Assembly (NCBI GenBank): GCA_015956445.1
Contig: WIUZ02000004.1
Location: 868,001 to 932,000, forward strand
Direction: 5' to 3'
DNA from: Thelephora terrestris
Lineage: Eukaryota; Basidiomycota; Agaricomycetes; Thelephorales; Thelephoraceae
DNA: 64,000 nt
In this document: positions 45,859 through 58,069 of the stretch, in pieces
Layout: the number at the start of each line of letters is the position of its first letter
Numbering within the stretch: position 1 is the first letter of the stretch
Position numbers and translations under genes: made by a program
The notes under the pieces: model-generated
The model's database searches: none
The model's input: the letters and a program-made list of their open reading frames with translations, nothing else
What the model was told of the DNA's origin: nothing

Positions 45859-47326
45859 ATGTCTGCTCCTGTGAGATTATATGCTACCAGGAGCAGCAAT
45901 AATCCTGCCGTCACGCTCTATAATAGTGTGGCCAAAGACGTCGCCGCAGAACCGAGTGGATCCACTCCCCGTCCTCAACGCTCGAAGCGAACCCAACCCG
46001 AGGATGACGGCGGGGCGAATTCCACAATCTCTTCTGTGGGAAAGTCTGGGACGGGGCGGTCAGCCAAACGCGTTAAAGTTGAACGGGTGGCTAACGGCAA
46101 TGCGGAGGATGAAGTGACATCACCGAAACAGGAGGTGAAATCTCCGCGACCCAAGGCACCGAAGAAGCAGAAACCTGTTCGACAGTCCCTGGATACTCCG
46201 CATCCGACTCCAGAACATTGGAAAGAGCAGTATGAGACGATTAAATCAATGCGGGCGCGATTGAAGGCGCCAGTCGACACCATGGGCTGCGATCAAGCTC
46301 AGAACGGAGAGACAGATCCTAAGGTACATATATGCCGTCGTGTGTTGCACTTAGAACGCTCTACACTAACACTGGGTAGAATCGTCGATTTGCTACTCTG
46401 GTGTCACTCATGCTTTCGTCGCAAACGAAGGACGAAATCACGGATGCGGCCATATCCAAACTGCGGGCCGCCCTGGGAGGCAGCATCTCCGTTGACGGCA
46501 TCATCGATGCAGAGGAGTCCACCATCTCTCAAGCAATCGATAAAGTTGGCTTCTGGCGACGCAAGACAGGGTACTTGAAGAAAGCCGCACAGAAGCTACG
46601 AGATGACTTCGATTCGGATGTCCCAAAGACCGTCGATGAACTGTGTTCCCTTCCTGGCGTAGGCCCCAAGATGGCGTTTTTAGCTTTGCAAACTGCCTGG
46701 AAGCTGTGAGTGCCTCTCGCATTTCGGCGCGAGTAAAGTTCACTCTAATATGGGGCTTTAGGAATGCGGGAATCGGAGTTGACGTGCACGTTCACCGCAT
46801 CACGAACAGACTCCAATGGCATAAGCCTCCGACCAAGAACCCGGAAGAAACAAGGTTCGTCGTGTGTGTTTGGTCCTCACACGACCGGATTCACTTTCGT
46901 GACATAGATTGAACCTTCAATCTTGGTTACCGTCCGAACTTCACGGGGAGATTAACCACCGACTCGTCGGATTTGGTCAGGTTCGTTCCCGCAATCCGCC
47001 TCCTTAATTCCTGGCCACGATTTTCACGTAATTTTCCAGACTGTCTGCCTACCTGTTGGCCCACGCTGTGATCTATGCGAGCTCAATGCTAAAGGGCCCG
47101 AGCGATGCCCAAGTGCTCAGAAAGTTGTCAACTCCAAGAACAGAAAGACGGTTGTTATGTCCGAGACCGCTTATACGGACGTGGGGCCAAAAGTAGAGAT
47201 TAAGATAGAAGAGGACCCAATAGCAGGGCCGTCAACTACACCTAAGCTCGGTCTCGCGAACAACACGGGCGCGGACGAAGACGTAGTGGGGATTAAGGAA
47301 TCCACGCAAGACGCACTGCCAATGTG
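45859..47326 (+). CDS. NTG1: endonuclease III homolog (bifunctional DNA N-glycosylase/AP lyase)
   Basis: The product removes oxidised pyrimidines in base excision repair. Five exons. A basic, disordered N-terminal extension of about 150 residues (start [20 protein letters not shown], with [10 protein letters not shown] as a possible nuclear signal; the Arg-rich beginning could also target mitochondria) precedes the core: [20 protein letters not shown], the helix-hairpin-helix [16 protein letters not shown] with the catalytic Lys, and [13 protein letters not shown] with the catalytic Asp. The iron-sulfur cluster cysteines are present (C-x6-C-x2-C-x9-C), but the last gap is longer than the usual x5. 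A disordered acidic tail follows to 47326. Confidence 0.9.
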
Positions 47327-47424
47327 AATCTGTGACGTAATTAATGCACCGTGATTAAAACCAAGGTGTTATGGGCTCCGAGTTAAGTATATGTATTGTA
47401 CGTTTCTAAGCCGTGTGTCCCAAC

Positions 47425-47510
47425 AGCGACGTGGCGCAATGGATAGCGTGCCGGGCTCATAGGCACTCACCTCTACCCGGAGGTTCCTCGATCGAGACGA
47501 GGCGTCGCTA
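47425..47510 (+). tRNA. initiator tRNA-Met (CAT) with a 13-base intron
   Basis: A complete cloverleaf can be drawn: acceptor stem AGCGACG/CGTCGCT, D stem GCGC/GCGT, anticodon stem CCGGG/CCCGG, anticodon CAT at 47458-47460, T stem CCTCG/CGAGG, discriminator A at 47510. An intron occupies 47462-47474, just after position 37, the canonical site. Initiator hallmarks are present: A1-U72 pair, three G-C pairs at the base of the anticodon stem, and A54 and A60 in a T-loop reading ATCGAGA. The A box TGGCGCAATGG fits the consensus. Nine T residues follow as terminator. Confidence 0.92.
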
Positions 47511-47511
47511 C

Positions 47512-47520
47512 TTTTTTTTT
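47512..47520 (+). terminator. RNA polymerase III terminator of the tRNA gene
   Basis: A run of nine T residues one base after the tRNA discriminator, the usual Pol III stop. Confidence 0.9.
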
Positions 47521-47711
47521 CTACAGGAAGACATACCTTTATCTCTTTATCTCAGCAGGGCGCTAGCCGCCAAAAGGCATGCCACAAGATTGAGCACTCC
47601 ATGTGTGTACATTTCGATAAAGCACGAGGGGTATGGTACAAAGGCGGGTGATCTAAAGAATACTAGAGATACAAATCCGAAATATTGTGGATTATAACCA
47701 ACGGCAGAGTC

Positions 47712-50177
47712 TCAGTTGTACATGGACGCAAGAGCATTGAACTGCGTGTTGAAGTCATCCATGGCATCCAGGGTTTCCAAGAAATGGGTCAACGCCAATG
47801 GTTCCGTCCTTCCGTGAGCCAGAGATGTGGCTGTCCTAACGGCATTCTTGATCTGCCTACCATTGATTTCCCTCGCCGCAAGCTTCCTAACTTCTTCAGG
47901 AGTGAGCGCGGCGCCGACCTTGGCCAGGAACGCGTTCCAAACTTGCGTCTTGGCCGAAGCGTCGAGGTCATTGAAGTAAAGAGCGACGTGGATACGAGAG
48001 CGGAAGGCATCGTCGATTATCTTCACACGGTTCGTCGTGAGGAAGAGAATACCACGGTAGTACTCGAGGTGGCGAAGGCTGAGGCGTAGGAGATTTCGTG
48101 AGCGATGAGTCACCCGATCGATAAGAAGTTGACTCACAAAACTGCGACCATTGCGTTCCGGATAAGATCATGAAGCGAGCGCTGTTCCATGAACACATCC
48201 GCCTGCGCAACTGTAAGGCACCTACATAGCGCAATGATTTGGGCAAAAACAGACCTCGTCAATCAATATTATCGCCTTCCACGACGTGGCAATATCAAAC
48301 GTCCGTTCAAGGGCCGAGTCGACTTCCGCTGCTGTGACACCCAAGTCACCGGCTCCGACCACGTATAATGGTTTGCGAACGTGCTCTGACGTGGCCTCGG
48401 CGGACAGGGTCTTTCCGCAACCAGGGGGACCGAAGAGGTTGATGATGAGACCTTGGCCCTTTCCTTGAACGAAATCGTCAAATCCAAGGTCCTGGTTGTG
48501 GGCCTCCACGAGTGACTGGAGCAATTGCTTCCGTCCGAGGGGAAGTACGAGGTTCGCGAACGCTTCATCGTTCCACTCGATTTTGGAAATTCTCTCAACA
48601 TTAAACTCGACTACGGAGATCAGTGAAAGTAAATGGGCGATGAGGAAGATAAAAACTTACGCCAGACTTTATCAGAAAGACTGAAGCCGTAAACGATGGG
48701 CGAGGCGATCAACAGATCGTTTTCTTCTAGGTCACGTTTCACCAATTTGACCTTTCCAGCGACATCGAGGGTGGGAACGGTGGATGTAGATGTGACATGC
48801 ATTCCGGTATCTTTTCTGCCACGTCTGCTTTTGTTCAAACGCCGAGACTGGGCAGACTTACAAGGGTCAATATTATTGGGCTTCTGCTTGGGCTGTGGGA
48901 ACGGGTAATTTGCGTTCAAGCGCTTGAAGGTGGCTGTCAAGCGGGTAAGACTGATGAGACCTCGACCAATACCTGCGGAATTACCTCTGTCGACCATGAT
49001 TCGAGAATTGAGGTTGTACTTGACCATCTTGTTGTTAACCCGGATAGCACCCGTGCCCTTGTAGTGCATATGGTGCACTTCACAGAGGGCGGCCCACCTG
49101 CGACCACGATCGAGCAGTACCTTGTGGAGTTCATTGGGAGTAGGGTGGTACTGGATGGGGTAAGCATCGAGCGAGTTGATCGCAACGGTTCCTTTGAACA
49201 TGGGGATCGTTACGCGACTCCTGACACGTCCAAAGCGGGTTGTGTTGTCGTGCTCGTCGATCAAATCAATACTCTCCAGAGTGAGGTCCATGAACGCTCC
49301 ACCCATGGTAACCACCTGAGCCGCCGTAACAACCTCGAGCGCCCTCAATTCGTTGGATGAAGGACATCTAGTGATGACGACCGTCCTGGGGACGAAGACA
49401 GCGTAGAGGAGTTCATAATTGATTTCTCCGTGGCTAGTGAGGTTGCGGATAGTTGCGATCGTCCGCTTCCAGTCCTTGTGGAGGTAGTCGATGAGGACCT
49501 CTACTGTGGCAAGAACGTGCTTATCTTCCTCGGTTGCGGTCTTCCTCGCCACGGCCAGCTTATCGCGGTACTCCTCAAACGCTGGCAAGAATCCCAAAAA
49601 GAGTTCTGGTTCCATCTGATTGGTCCAGTCAGAAATCTAACGCAAAAAAAGGGGTTATTGAATGCAAACCTCCAAAGGTTCGTTGTTCCATGAGATCCCC
49701 TCTATCTCCTTCATCACATCCTTGATCGCCTTGAGGAGGTAGGGACTCTTGATGTGAAACTTGTGCTGTGGAGGTTTGGTCTTATCATCGTCCTTCTGGG
49801 GGATGGTCCTTATTACGACGAAGCAGTATCCGGGCCATTGTTCGTTATCGGCCATGAAAGGGCGCGCCTCCGCAACGACCTTGGATCCAGTGTTCTTGTA
49901 TTTCCACCCACCCCATCGTGTGTAGTAGTAATCGACACGCTGTGTGAGGGCGACGTGATGAGCTCGCGAAATGATTAGGTTCTCATGGGCGGACCTTGAC
50001 TTTCAAGTTGGGTGGTGGGAACACCGCCACAGTCGTCTGTTGAGACTTTGCCTCGGCGATCTCTGTACTGACGGATTCATCGTCCTCGGCCACGGTTGGA
50101 GGTGGCGTTCCCGATAAGCTGGGGCCAGCAGAGGATGAAGCGGGACGAAAGATTGTGGAGACGCGTTTCATGGCCAT
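47712..50177 (-). CDS. fungal AAA ATPase of the DUF7025-like/BCS1-like type
   Basis: The start MAMKRVSTIFRPASSSAGPS at 50177 opens a multi-exon gene. A long N-terminal region (to about 48690) contains HVLATVEVLIDYLHKDWKRT, YAVFVPRTVVITRC and IPMFKGTVAINSLDAYPIQY, the layout of the large fungal group of AAA proteins with a conserved N-terminal domain. The AAA module carries INLFGPPGCGKTLSAEATSE (Walker A, near 48430), KAIILIDEV (Walker B, near 48260), GILFLTTNRV (sensor) and SRIHVALYFNDL (Arg region), ending at 47712. No membrane segment was seen. Function is likely a protein-remodelling motor; the substrate is unknown. A TATA box lies 63 bases upstream. Confidence 0.85.
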
Positions 50178-53100
50178 GGTCGAGAAGAGATGGGGGTTGA
50201 AAGGATTCCGGGTAAGGGATTGGCGCCATGAAGGGGGACTTTATAATAGCTTGGAGACCAGAAGCGGTGTTTATTGATTCCCGCACGTCCACTGCCACCT
50301 TTTGCTCTGGACTGTACGCTCCATCAGAGTGCAAGAGTCACTGGCTTGACAGGGCGATCGAGCCCCAGCTGCTTGATCGGTACCGGGACACACTTGGCTT
50401 GGACGCACAGCCAACATTCGTTATCGAGGCGAGTACACTGGCTATGAGTTTTTTTTTGACTAGGAAATGCACAGGCCGCCCATTACATACTTTTCCGATG
50501 GACTTCAGGATCACAGGTTCACCCACCTGCGGCGTACAAAAGTGGCCGCTTCTCAGGAGATTAAATTCATTGAACCAAACACTGAGAACCCATGACAATA
50601 GAGTGTTCGGTAGCTGGCGTCAAGGCAACTCCTTCAAAGGTGTCGAAGTGCCTAGCCAAGCTTCAAGCCACAGGTCCCAGAAACCAACCTCTCATTGCAA
50701 CACCCGCACGATGCAGGAGCAGATACTTCAAGCCTTAACGTCAACGTTCAATCACAACGATCAACTTTGAATGAGCCGACCCCTTTACGTTTTCTGTGAA
50801 CTTTTGATTCGGTCTCATCATCCTGAGACTCGAATGGTTTCTGAGTCACACTGTCCGTTCCGGCCTTTCGCGAGAATTCCACGCGCAAGTTCGGGCTAGC
50901 ATTTGAAAAAGTGAGAGCTACGTGGACACGCAAGTGGATCGCCCCCGAACACGAATGCGCACGCAGTGCACGCCTACAACGTTGTGGCAACAGCCAGGAA
51001 CCCTGCAAGTGACAGTACACAGGATGCATGACACATCACGAGCGCGTCAGGTACACATCAACTTTAGACGCCAGGAACATTCTCGGGCAGCGCAGCCATT
51101 CAGAGACATCCCTGCATGAGCGGTTACGGCGGAAGAGACGTCGGGCAGCAGTTGCTCAGCTCGGACGTATGTCCACCGCGCGCCGTACAATCAGGCGTGT
51201 GTCCCGTACCTTGTCTATGGGGCGAGGGTATTCCCAGCTCCCAAGGGCTATATTGAGCCCCGCAGCAATTGTATCCGAGTGTCGATCCTGTAACCACGTA
51301 CAGTGTCAGTATGTTGCGACACCTCCGCCCGCCCCAGCAGAGGATCGATGACATTCAAAGTTCAATGACTTCGTTTCAAGCCACCAAGACAGACGCAGCG
51401 GTCAGCCGACTTTCCACGTCGCCCTCTGCGGCACGGGTGTCAGGAACGCGACATAATTCGAGTATCGTTTCAGACTCACGTCGAATATTATCCAGCCGGG
51501 AACAGGTAGCGCATATCCTCGCTTGGGGCTCGGACTCCGGAAAGCTTGGTGCTTTCCTCAATCTCCAAAGGCGGTCACGCTTTGATCTATCACCGGAACA
51601 CACGATCCATTTCCCACCTGTCCGTCGCAGGGGACGGAAGAGGGCGGAATACTCCAGTCGCCCCCTCGGCGGAAGCTGGGCTCAAACCTCTAGGAAATCA
51701 CCAGACGTTGGATCAACAACCAGCAGTTCAGGTCCTCGTGACCATGCCTGTCGTCGACCGGAACACTGCGCAGAAAACTCGACGTCAGGGTGGGGAACGC
51801 ACCACCCACTGGGGACGCAGACGTTGCGCCCAGCTGTCCTGAGCCATTGAAAGTTGAGTCTGGCCAGCCTCTGGTGACGACGATCATGTGGCACATTGCC
51901 TATAGCCCGTCCTCTCCCATTTACCATTGGTGTAGGGGTCCAAGCGCCAGATAGACATTGAAAACAAAACTGTCGAGGGTTGGCCCTTCCTACAGATGAG
52001 CTATCATCGGCGGAATTAAAGGCAAACAGCCAAGAAGGGTATCCCGAAAAAAAGTGGGGGACTGCACCGGTCACACAACCACAGGCGCTCACACCTACGA
52101 ACCGCACATCTTCCTCGCAAACCCCCATGAATTACCCCGATAGAACTCACCGTTTTTTCAACATACCCCCCGGACACCAGGGCTCCTCATGGAGCCCCGC
52201 AGCAAACGAAGAACCTCGCCAAGTTGTCGGCCTGTCCTTCTGACTCAACTGCTTCTGTCCTAGGTGGCGTTCAATTGCGCACACCCCAAATTGAAGGTGC
52301 ACCGACCTCGTGGTGTCCGTTCTGGGGGAGGGTGGAAGTTTTTCAAATCAGTGGGCTTCAAGGGTGACAATTTTCTTGGTATTCAATCCTACACGGACTC
52401 GAGAAAGTGCCGAGACGTTCTGGAAAGCTCTAGGCTGGACGGACGCTGGACACTCCACGTTCGGGGTGACACATGGAAGGCAAATGATGTGGAGACCATC
52501 GGCGACCACACGGTGAGACGTGAGTTTACGAGTAGGGTGCGGCTCGGTATCAATGTCAAGGTGATAGCACAAGGCCTTCGTTTGTCCTTCTTCGAGGTGG
52601 AGTTCGTTGCATGAGCGTGTCTGAATTCATAATTCGAGCTAGCGAGGCACTAGTCGGTGGATTCTGGGTAGAATTCTGGCGCATACAGTCACCTCTCTGC
52701 CTTCAATTGAGTCGCCAGGACATACACCGTGTGACCATAAGCCAAAGATCTGAATCTTCGTCTACGGTCCACATGCACCCTAGCTGTCAACGCACCCTGG
52801 AATTCATTCACTCGACAATGACCCTCGTTGATGAGGGCGGAGGGCATTTCGTTAGTCCCTCCATGCTCCAACCGAGCCAGCAATTCACTCACCAGCCAAT
52901 TGTTTTCGCTGGGCGAAGGGTCTCAAATCTGATATATGGCCTGTAAGATCTCGTGGGAACTTCGTCGAAGGCGGCGCTCACCGACGACGACTGCTCCACG
53001 TTCACCATGCGTATGTACGACCTCTGCGAAACGGAGGTGTTCGGATATGTTTGAAGATGTTTGAGGTGACGTTTGCCATGAGGATTCCTCCGTTGGACGT

Positions 53101-53776
53101 CAACGGGAGCCGGGTGCAAGCAAGCCCCGTATGGAAGTCTAAACCTGATGCAGAGTTCTTCGTGCCGTAAAGCCCTAAATCCAGAACGCGGTCCATGCGC
53201 GTTCATGGATCGTTTCCCACGATCTCTCGTAAGGAGGAGCGCGGAGGTGTCAACCCCACTGAAATATGGGCGGCTCGCGGGACATGCATGCGCGCCGTCG
53301 TCGTCGGGATGACAAGATACTTTGGGACGCCAAGGAAGGCGCCCACAAGGCCGAAAGAGGTACAAGATTCGCGGGGTAAGCCGAGATCTCGCCGTTTTGC
53401 TGGGACGCGGCTCGGACCAAATCGCTGTTCCTCGGTTGTAACCTCTTGGAACGCGGGTCGCGTCTCCTCGCCCTCCATGGCCCCAGTGCCATCAATACGG
53501 CTCTATGACGCAGAGATCGAGATGGACATCAAATAGCTCTGTTAGGAAAAAAAATCTACACACGGGTTGACCGTTGATCGGATACAGGAAAAGCGGAGCG
53601 GGTACTCGAATGTAGGGAAGTTGCACGCAGTGTACGATGTCAATACGAGTAGTATATGCAAGATGAGGAAGAAAAATGACGAACACCGGGGACGTGAGAA
53701 GCAGGATACATACAAATACCGAGTGAGAATGAAGTATCATATCATCGCATAGAATACTATACTGTTCTTTTTCCCC
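50178..53776. other. 3.6-kb unresolved region, possible unrecognised genes
   Basis: No family was recognised. Several stretches nevertheless look coding on the plus strand with G/C-rich third positions: 52430-52614 (GRWTLHVRGDTWKANDVETI then LGINVKVIAQGLRLSFFEVE, ending in a stop), 52962-53053 (ALTDDDCSTFTMRMYDLCET), 53056-53169 (FEVTFAMRIPPLDVNGSRVQ) and 53480-53536 (SIRLYDAEIEMDIK then stop). They lie in different frames and would need splicing; I could not connect them convincingly. The minus strand also has open frames (for example 53196-53002). Either one or two lineage-specific genes or decayed sequence may be present. Confidence 0.3.
50240..50245 (-). promoter_or_regulatory. TATA box of the AAA ATPase gene
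   Basis: TATAAA on the minus strand, 63 bases before the ATG at 50177. Confidence 0.5.
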
Positions 53777-55006
53777 TCAAGGGGTAGGGGTCTGATCTTG
53801 GTCAGAATCTGCGCCGGACTCGTTGTTTGGGCCCTTCTTGCGCTTCCTACGAACTTCCCTCGCACGGACAGGCACGTGATGGTTATGGAGCAACTGAGCA
53901 ACGGTGAGCAACTCGCGAGTCAAAGATAATTGCGCAATGGATGCGGTAATTAATTACCTTGGTCAATTCTGTGGATGGTTCTAACCCCGGGAACTGCTTG
54001 GTGGCGTATATCCTGAACGGTCGGCCCCAGCATTCGGCGAGAATTGGCTGGGCACCGTTGTCGTGGACGGAGAAAAGGTCAAAAACCCGGTACCTGAACA
54101 GGAACCACCCTTCCATCTGTACGGACAAGTCCTGGAATCGGAAATTGAGACCAAGCGCACGAGAATGGTCGGAAAAACCTACCGCAAAGACGAAAAGGAG
54201 GGTGTTCTTGCTGTCTTGCCCGATCGGTAGGTTCAGTGCTTGTGTGAACAAATCGCCGACCAAACTTCCCGTGTGATTGGCAGCGAGAGTGAGAGGCTGA
54301 TTTCTCCAATAAGCCTCTACCTGGTGGCCATTTGCAGCTACTTGTGGATCTATCGATGGTTATCTGATTTAGACTTAACTGTTTCCGATGGGCAGATACG
54401 TAACGCACAAGACGGATTGGCTGAAGGCGGGATGGGGACGTCGGTCACCTGAGCCGGATCCTCGTCGGCGGCAACCGAGACTTGGAAGGCCTCGACGTGG
54501 CAAATGAGGCCAGTCGCCTGTACACCCCTAGATGCGAAAGAGGCATTCAGCTAAATTAGACATCGATACTTGTGTTACCCACCTGTAATCGAGCTCCGTG
54601 TCCTGAGTCGTGCCGTTTCCTGCGTCTCTAACATCGAATATCCGCAGCCCTACCACCGGGGGTGGGTCGAGGGCACGTCGATCTTTAGATGCAGCATATC
54701 TACAAAGAAGACATCGGGTGATGATTAGCCGGAGTGGACAAAGTCGGGCTGCCCTCGTGGCTCGAGAACGAAGACGCACTTCCTCCCTACGTTCGCCTTT
54801 TGGACTTCTTCCACTTCCGCTCGTATGGTGCGACCGGTGAACATGCCGGCACCACAAAAGATGTAGCCGCCATCCATGTATTCGATCCTTCGTGGATTGG
54901 TGCCTAGGCGCTGGTTATTCCCAACGTAACCCTGGTTATGGGCAGGCCGATGCTGATAATGGAGGTTTTGAGAGGAGGAGGGATAGGAATGATTGGGATG
55001 ATTCAT
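53777..55006 (-). CDS. velvet-domain transcription regulator
   Basis: The start MNHPNHSYPSSSQNLHYQHR at 55006 precedes a velvet domain: FTGRTIRAEVEEVQKANVGR, KCVFVLEPRGQPDFVHSGRY after which an intron leads to AASKDRRALDPPPVVGLRIF, then TGLICHVEAFQVSVAADEDP, NGHQVEAYWRNQPLTLAANH, TGSLVGDLFTQALNL, and after an intron DLSVQMEGWFLFRYRVFDLF and ILAECWGRPFRIYATKQFPG. The last exon, LLTVAQLLHNHHVPVRAREV, carries the basic stretch RRKRKKG, a probable nuclear signal, and ends at 53777. Velvet proteins (VeA, VelB, VosA) dimerise, bind DNA and couple development to secondary metabolism; which member this is cannot be settled by eye. A TATA box lies about 95 bases upstream. Confidence 0.88.
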
Positions 55007-55099
55007 GACCAACTAGTGGGGGGGAGGTGGAGGAGGAAGGGGGACCAATCGTTCGGGAGATAGAAGAAGAAGAGGGATGGAGCCACAACCACGGCTCTC

Positions 55100-55105
55100 T
55101 TTATA
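55100..55105 (-). promoter_or_regulatory. TATA box of the velvet gene
   Basis: TATAAA on the minus strand about 95 bases before the ATG at 55006. Confidence 0.45.
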
Positions 55106-56488
55106 ATCGGTCAATTCCTGTGCTCGGCTGTTGCCGTTATTCGCACATGCGTCGTCTAACAGTATTACAGCAGGAGGGTATTTATACTAGGGCAGATTGA
55201 CTAGTGTCATTTCGTAAGGGGAAGGAGAAGTGGCTTGTGCGTTCCCAAGGCCCTTGCACGGTTTCAGCGTGGCTCGGGGTGTTGAGTTACATACACCCTT
55301 TAGTCACCAGTCATCGATAGCGGAACATGTTCTATTGCGATCTTTTGCTTCTGGTCCCTTCTGCCACATCTCGCTACTCCGACGGTGACGGAAGCCGTTC
55401 CGGTCGGTTCCATTTCTCCCGATCGCTCCATCCGGGTTACCACATTTCCCCACACAAGACCATCCAGTCAGCCAAGCCCCATCTCTCTCCTCTGATGACA
55501 CACCATTGGGGCAAGTGGAACGAAAGAGGAAGAAAAAAAGGCTATAGAGAAGTAGGCGAGGAATTATAAATTCCCTTTGTCTTCCCTTCCGGATTAAAAC
55601 CCCGCTCGTGCCTGAGCCTCGCGGCGATGGGGCGAGTGTCTGGAAGACGAGAGTGGGTAACTTCACGGGGAGTCGACACAAAGTTTGCAGGCTCACCTTT
55701 CGCAATCGCACGGTTCATCGGTTCGGTACTCAAGTCGGAGCACTGATGATCAGCCCATATCGTGATAATTCATTCAAAAGGAGGTCTCGTGCCCTGTCGT
55801 TTGACCCTTGAACGCCCTCGAGGCCGCATGACCTCATATCCCCATGAAGATTGGACTATTGTGGCATCGTGTAACCTATCCCAGCAACCCCGCATTCCCT
55901 CAATGTCTCTGATGCTACGGTGCAAGCGACTCATAGTGACCCCTTCAGTCCCCCTAAAAAGGTTAGCGCTTCTATCGGGGTGAAATCGCGATGATCCCCG
56001 GACCCCGACCCTGAGGATAGGCACTATACCAAAAATCATTCCCTGCGGTGAGTTACGTGACAGTGATCCCCGCTGCGAAACACGACCCCCGCCGACGCAC
56101 CCCAGGCGTATACGGTCAAGGATTAATAGCTGACCGACCCACTCGTCTGTTGGCATGGCCCGCAATCCTGAGGGGGAAAGTGAAAATCGGATGACGGGTT
56201 TAGAGTTTGCCATAAGTAGATGAACGGGATTGGTTAGAGAATGGAATCCGAAAGTTATCCCCAGATCGTCACCTCAGCTCCACTCCCGGCGCTGGGTTCG
56301 TCGTCTCCACATTACTTAGCCTGTCCGAGTACGTTAGCCCTAAATGGAGATCCAGATCATCACTGATTCTCGTAAGTCGCGCGGACGTGACCCGTGTCAA
56401 GGCGGCAACCAACTCAATTATGACGGAAGACTACGGGTAACAAATCTGGTCTAAGATGGCTTTGCAAAAGTTCTAAACCGCTCACCAA
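55106..56488. other. 1.4-kb region without a recognised gene
   Basis: Lies between the velvet promoter and the stop of the PL14 gene. The longest open frame begins with an ATG at 56213 (minus) and runs 147 codons to 55770, but its Arg/Gly/Ser-rich composition shows no domain. Other frames are shorter. I see no tRNA or repeat. Confidence 0.35.
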
Positions 56489-57796
56489 TCATGTCAGCCA
56501 TCGGAGAAAACACATCATAAATAATATAAAACTTGTCAATAGGTGACTCAACGACGGGGCCGACGGTACTCCATTGCCCTTCTGCTCAGTAAGACTGGAC
56601 GCCGAAGACCCACCCCACAGTTGCACGTTTCTGAAGTAGGCGTGTGTTGTGTTGGAGGGTGCCCAAGATGAGTCACTCCCGCCGTAGAATGTTCTGCGAA
56701 AAGGATGGTCATGAGAACCTCCGACATCGAGTTCGAAACACTCACGAGAAGAACAGGCCGCCGATGCTAAGGTCAAACGTCCCATGAAATTGCAGGTTCT
56801 GGTGCGTTATTGCTAGAACATCGTTATAGCTGCCAGAATCTGATCAGCGCTCTCCTACTATAGTCATGTTTGAGGTCGCGTGCCCACAAGACTTGAATTT
56901 GTCCATTTGCTATTTGGGCCTCGCCGTTCAGCTGCACGAGGAGAGAGATTCGGTTCCATCTGTCCAATAAAGCACACGAGGCATCAGATAACCCGGATCA
57001 TACGAAACGATGTCATTCCAGAACTTGAGTACTTACTTCCCAGCTTGGAGCCTGAAATCTCCGCGGCCAAAACTGATTCCATAGTCATCATTGCACTGCA
57101 CATTTTGGTCACTGCATAGGTTGTTTGGATTCAGGATGTATGCGTAAACTGAAGGCAGTACGCGCGACGTATTTAGTTCAAGGCCTGACACCGAATCATC
57201 TGAGTTAATCACGCACCTTCACCATCCCCTGATTTCCTCCACATAATCCTCGTACTGAAACAGGTCCCGTCGGATTGAGATCCGCCGTCGCAGGTGTTCG
57301 GATCTGGTCCTCCTCTAAGGCCAGGTAACTTTCCTCCTTGCACCCAATCGAACCTTGAATCGAACGCAACTTCGTACGAGAGAAGCATCGATTTGAATGC
57401 GGCGCCAGTAGAATTCCACAACGAGTAGAATTGAGCTCCACTACCCGACGAGCCGGAGCCTCCTGAGGGGTATGTGACCTGCAACACGGGACCAGATGGA
57501 GATGGAAACGAGGCCGAGCTCGGTAGTTGATAGTCGGGGAAGGGGTCCGGAACAAATGCGATGTTCTTCGTCCCCTGTTGGATCCTTCCCCGGCTTATGG
57601 ACCATCCTTGGAGGATCGTATCCTGGGTATCGCTGTTCGATTGGGTAGAAGAGGGGAATGGTAGAGTGGTGGAAGTCGAGAGAGAGTATTGGGAGGCGAT
57701 ATCTGGAGGTATCATGGAGGCACTGGCGAGTACGGCGAGAGAGGAGAGAACAGGGGTGAAAAGGAGAACTCCTCTGTGACTTCTCTTGTTGAACAT
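56489..57796 (-). CDS. secreted polysaccharide lyase, family 14-like (glucuronan/alginate lyase type)
   Basis: The start MFNKRSHRGVLLFTPVLSSL at 57796 is a signal peptide (basic start, then a hydrophobic stretch to about residue 28). The lyase domain includes PVLQVTYPSGGSGSSGSGAQ, FYSLWNSTGAAFKSMLLSYE, WVQGGKLPGLRGGPD, CDGGSQSDGTCFSTRIMWRK, YAYILNPNNLCSDQN, YGISFGRGDFRLQAGKW, NRISLLVQLNGEAQIANGQI and STFYGGSDSSWAPSNTTHAY; these match the PL14 fold. It would cleave uronic-acid polysaccharides outside the cell by beta-elimination. The C-terminus is Ser-rich and ends in a hydrophobic segment (LTSFILFMMCFL), so a GPI anchor is possible. Five or six exons. The divergent neighbour is MED8. Confidence 0.85.
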
Positions 57797-58069
57797 TGAA
57801 CGTTCTGAACCATTATCGGTTGTTCGTCGGGGGTCGCGATCTTGACGACGCCCCCGTTCGAAGATAAACGTCACAGCGCTAGATATGCACCGCAGCCGCG
57901 GATGTGTACAGGATACCGAAATAGAAACACTCTCATCCAACTGAGAGTTTGTGCCCTGTAGACAGAGATGCCGATTGCCAGTGGTAAGACGGACGAGGGA
58001 GGGAGGGAAATGATTTGGATAGACCTCGGTTCGACCGCGGTTCGCCGCTTTGGTTCGATCGCTTTCAGC

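Noticed and set aside
50228-50770. 180-codon plus-strand open frame beginning with ATG
   Set aside because: It overlaps the TATA box and promoter of the divergent AAA ATPase gene, has no recognisable domain or codon bias, and ends in low-complexity sequence.
55770-56213. 147-codon minus-strand open frame with an ATG
   Set aside because: Arg/Gly/Ser-rich, no domain, no splice context, and no support for transcription; kept only as part of the unresolved interval.
50178-56488. Possible transposon or provirus remnant in the gene-poor stretch
   Set aside because: No terminal repeats, reverse transcriptase, integrase, transposase, capsid-like motif or target-site duplication could be seen in either unresolved interval.
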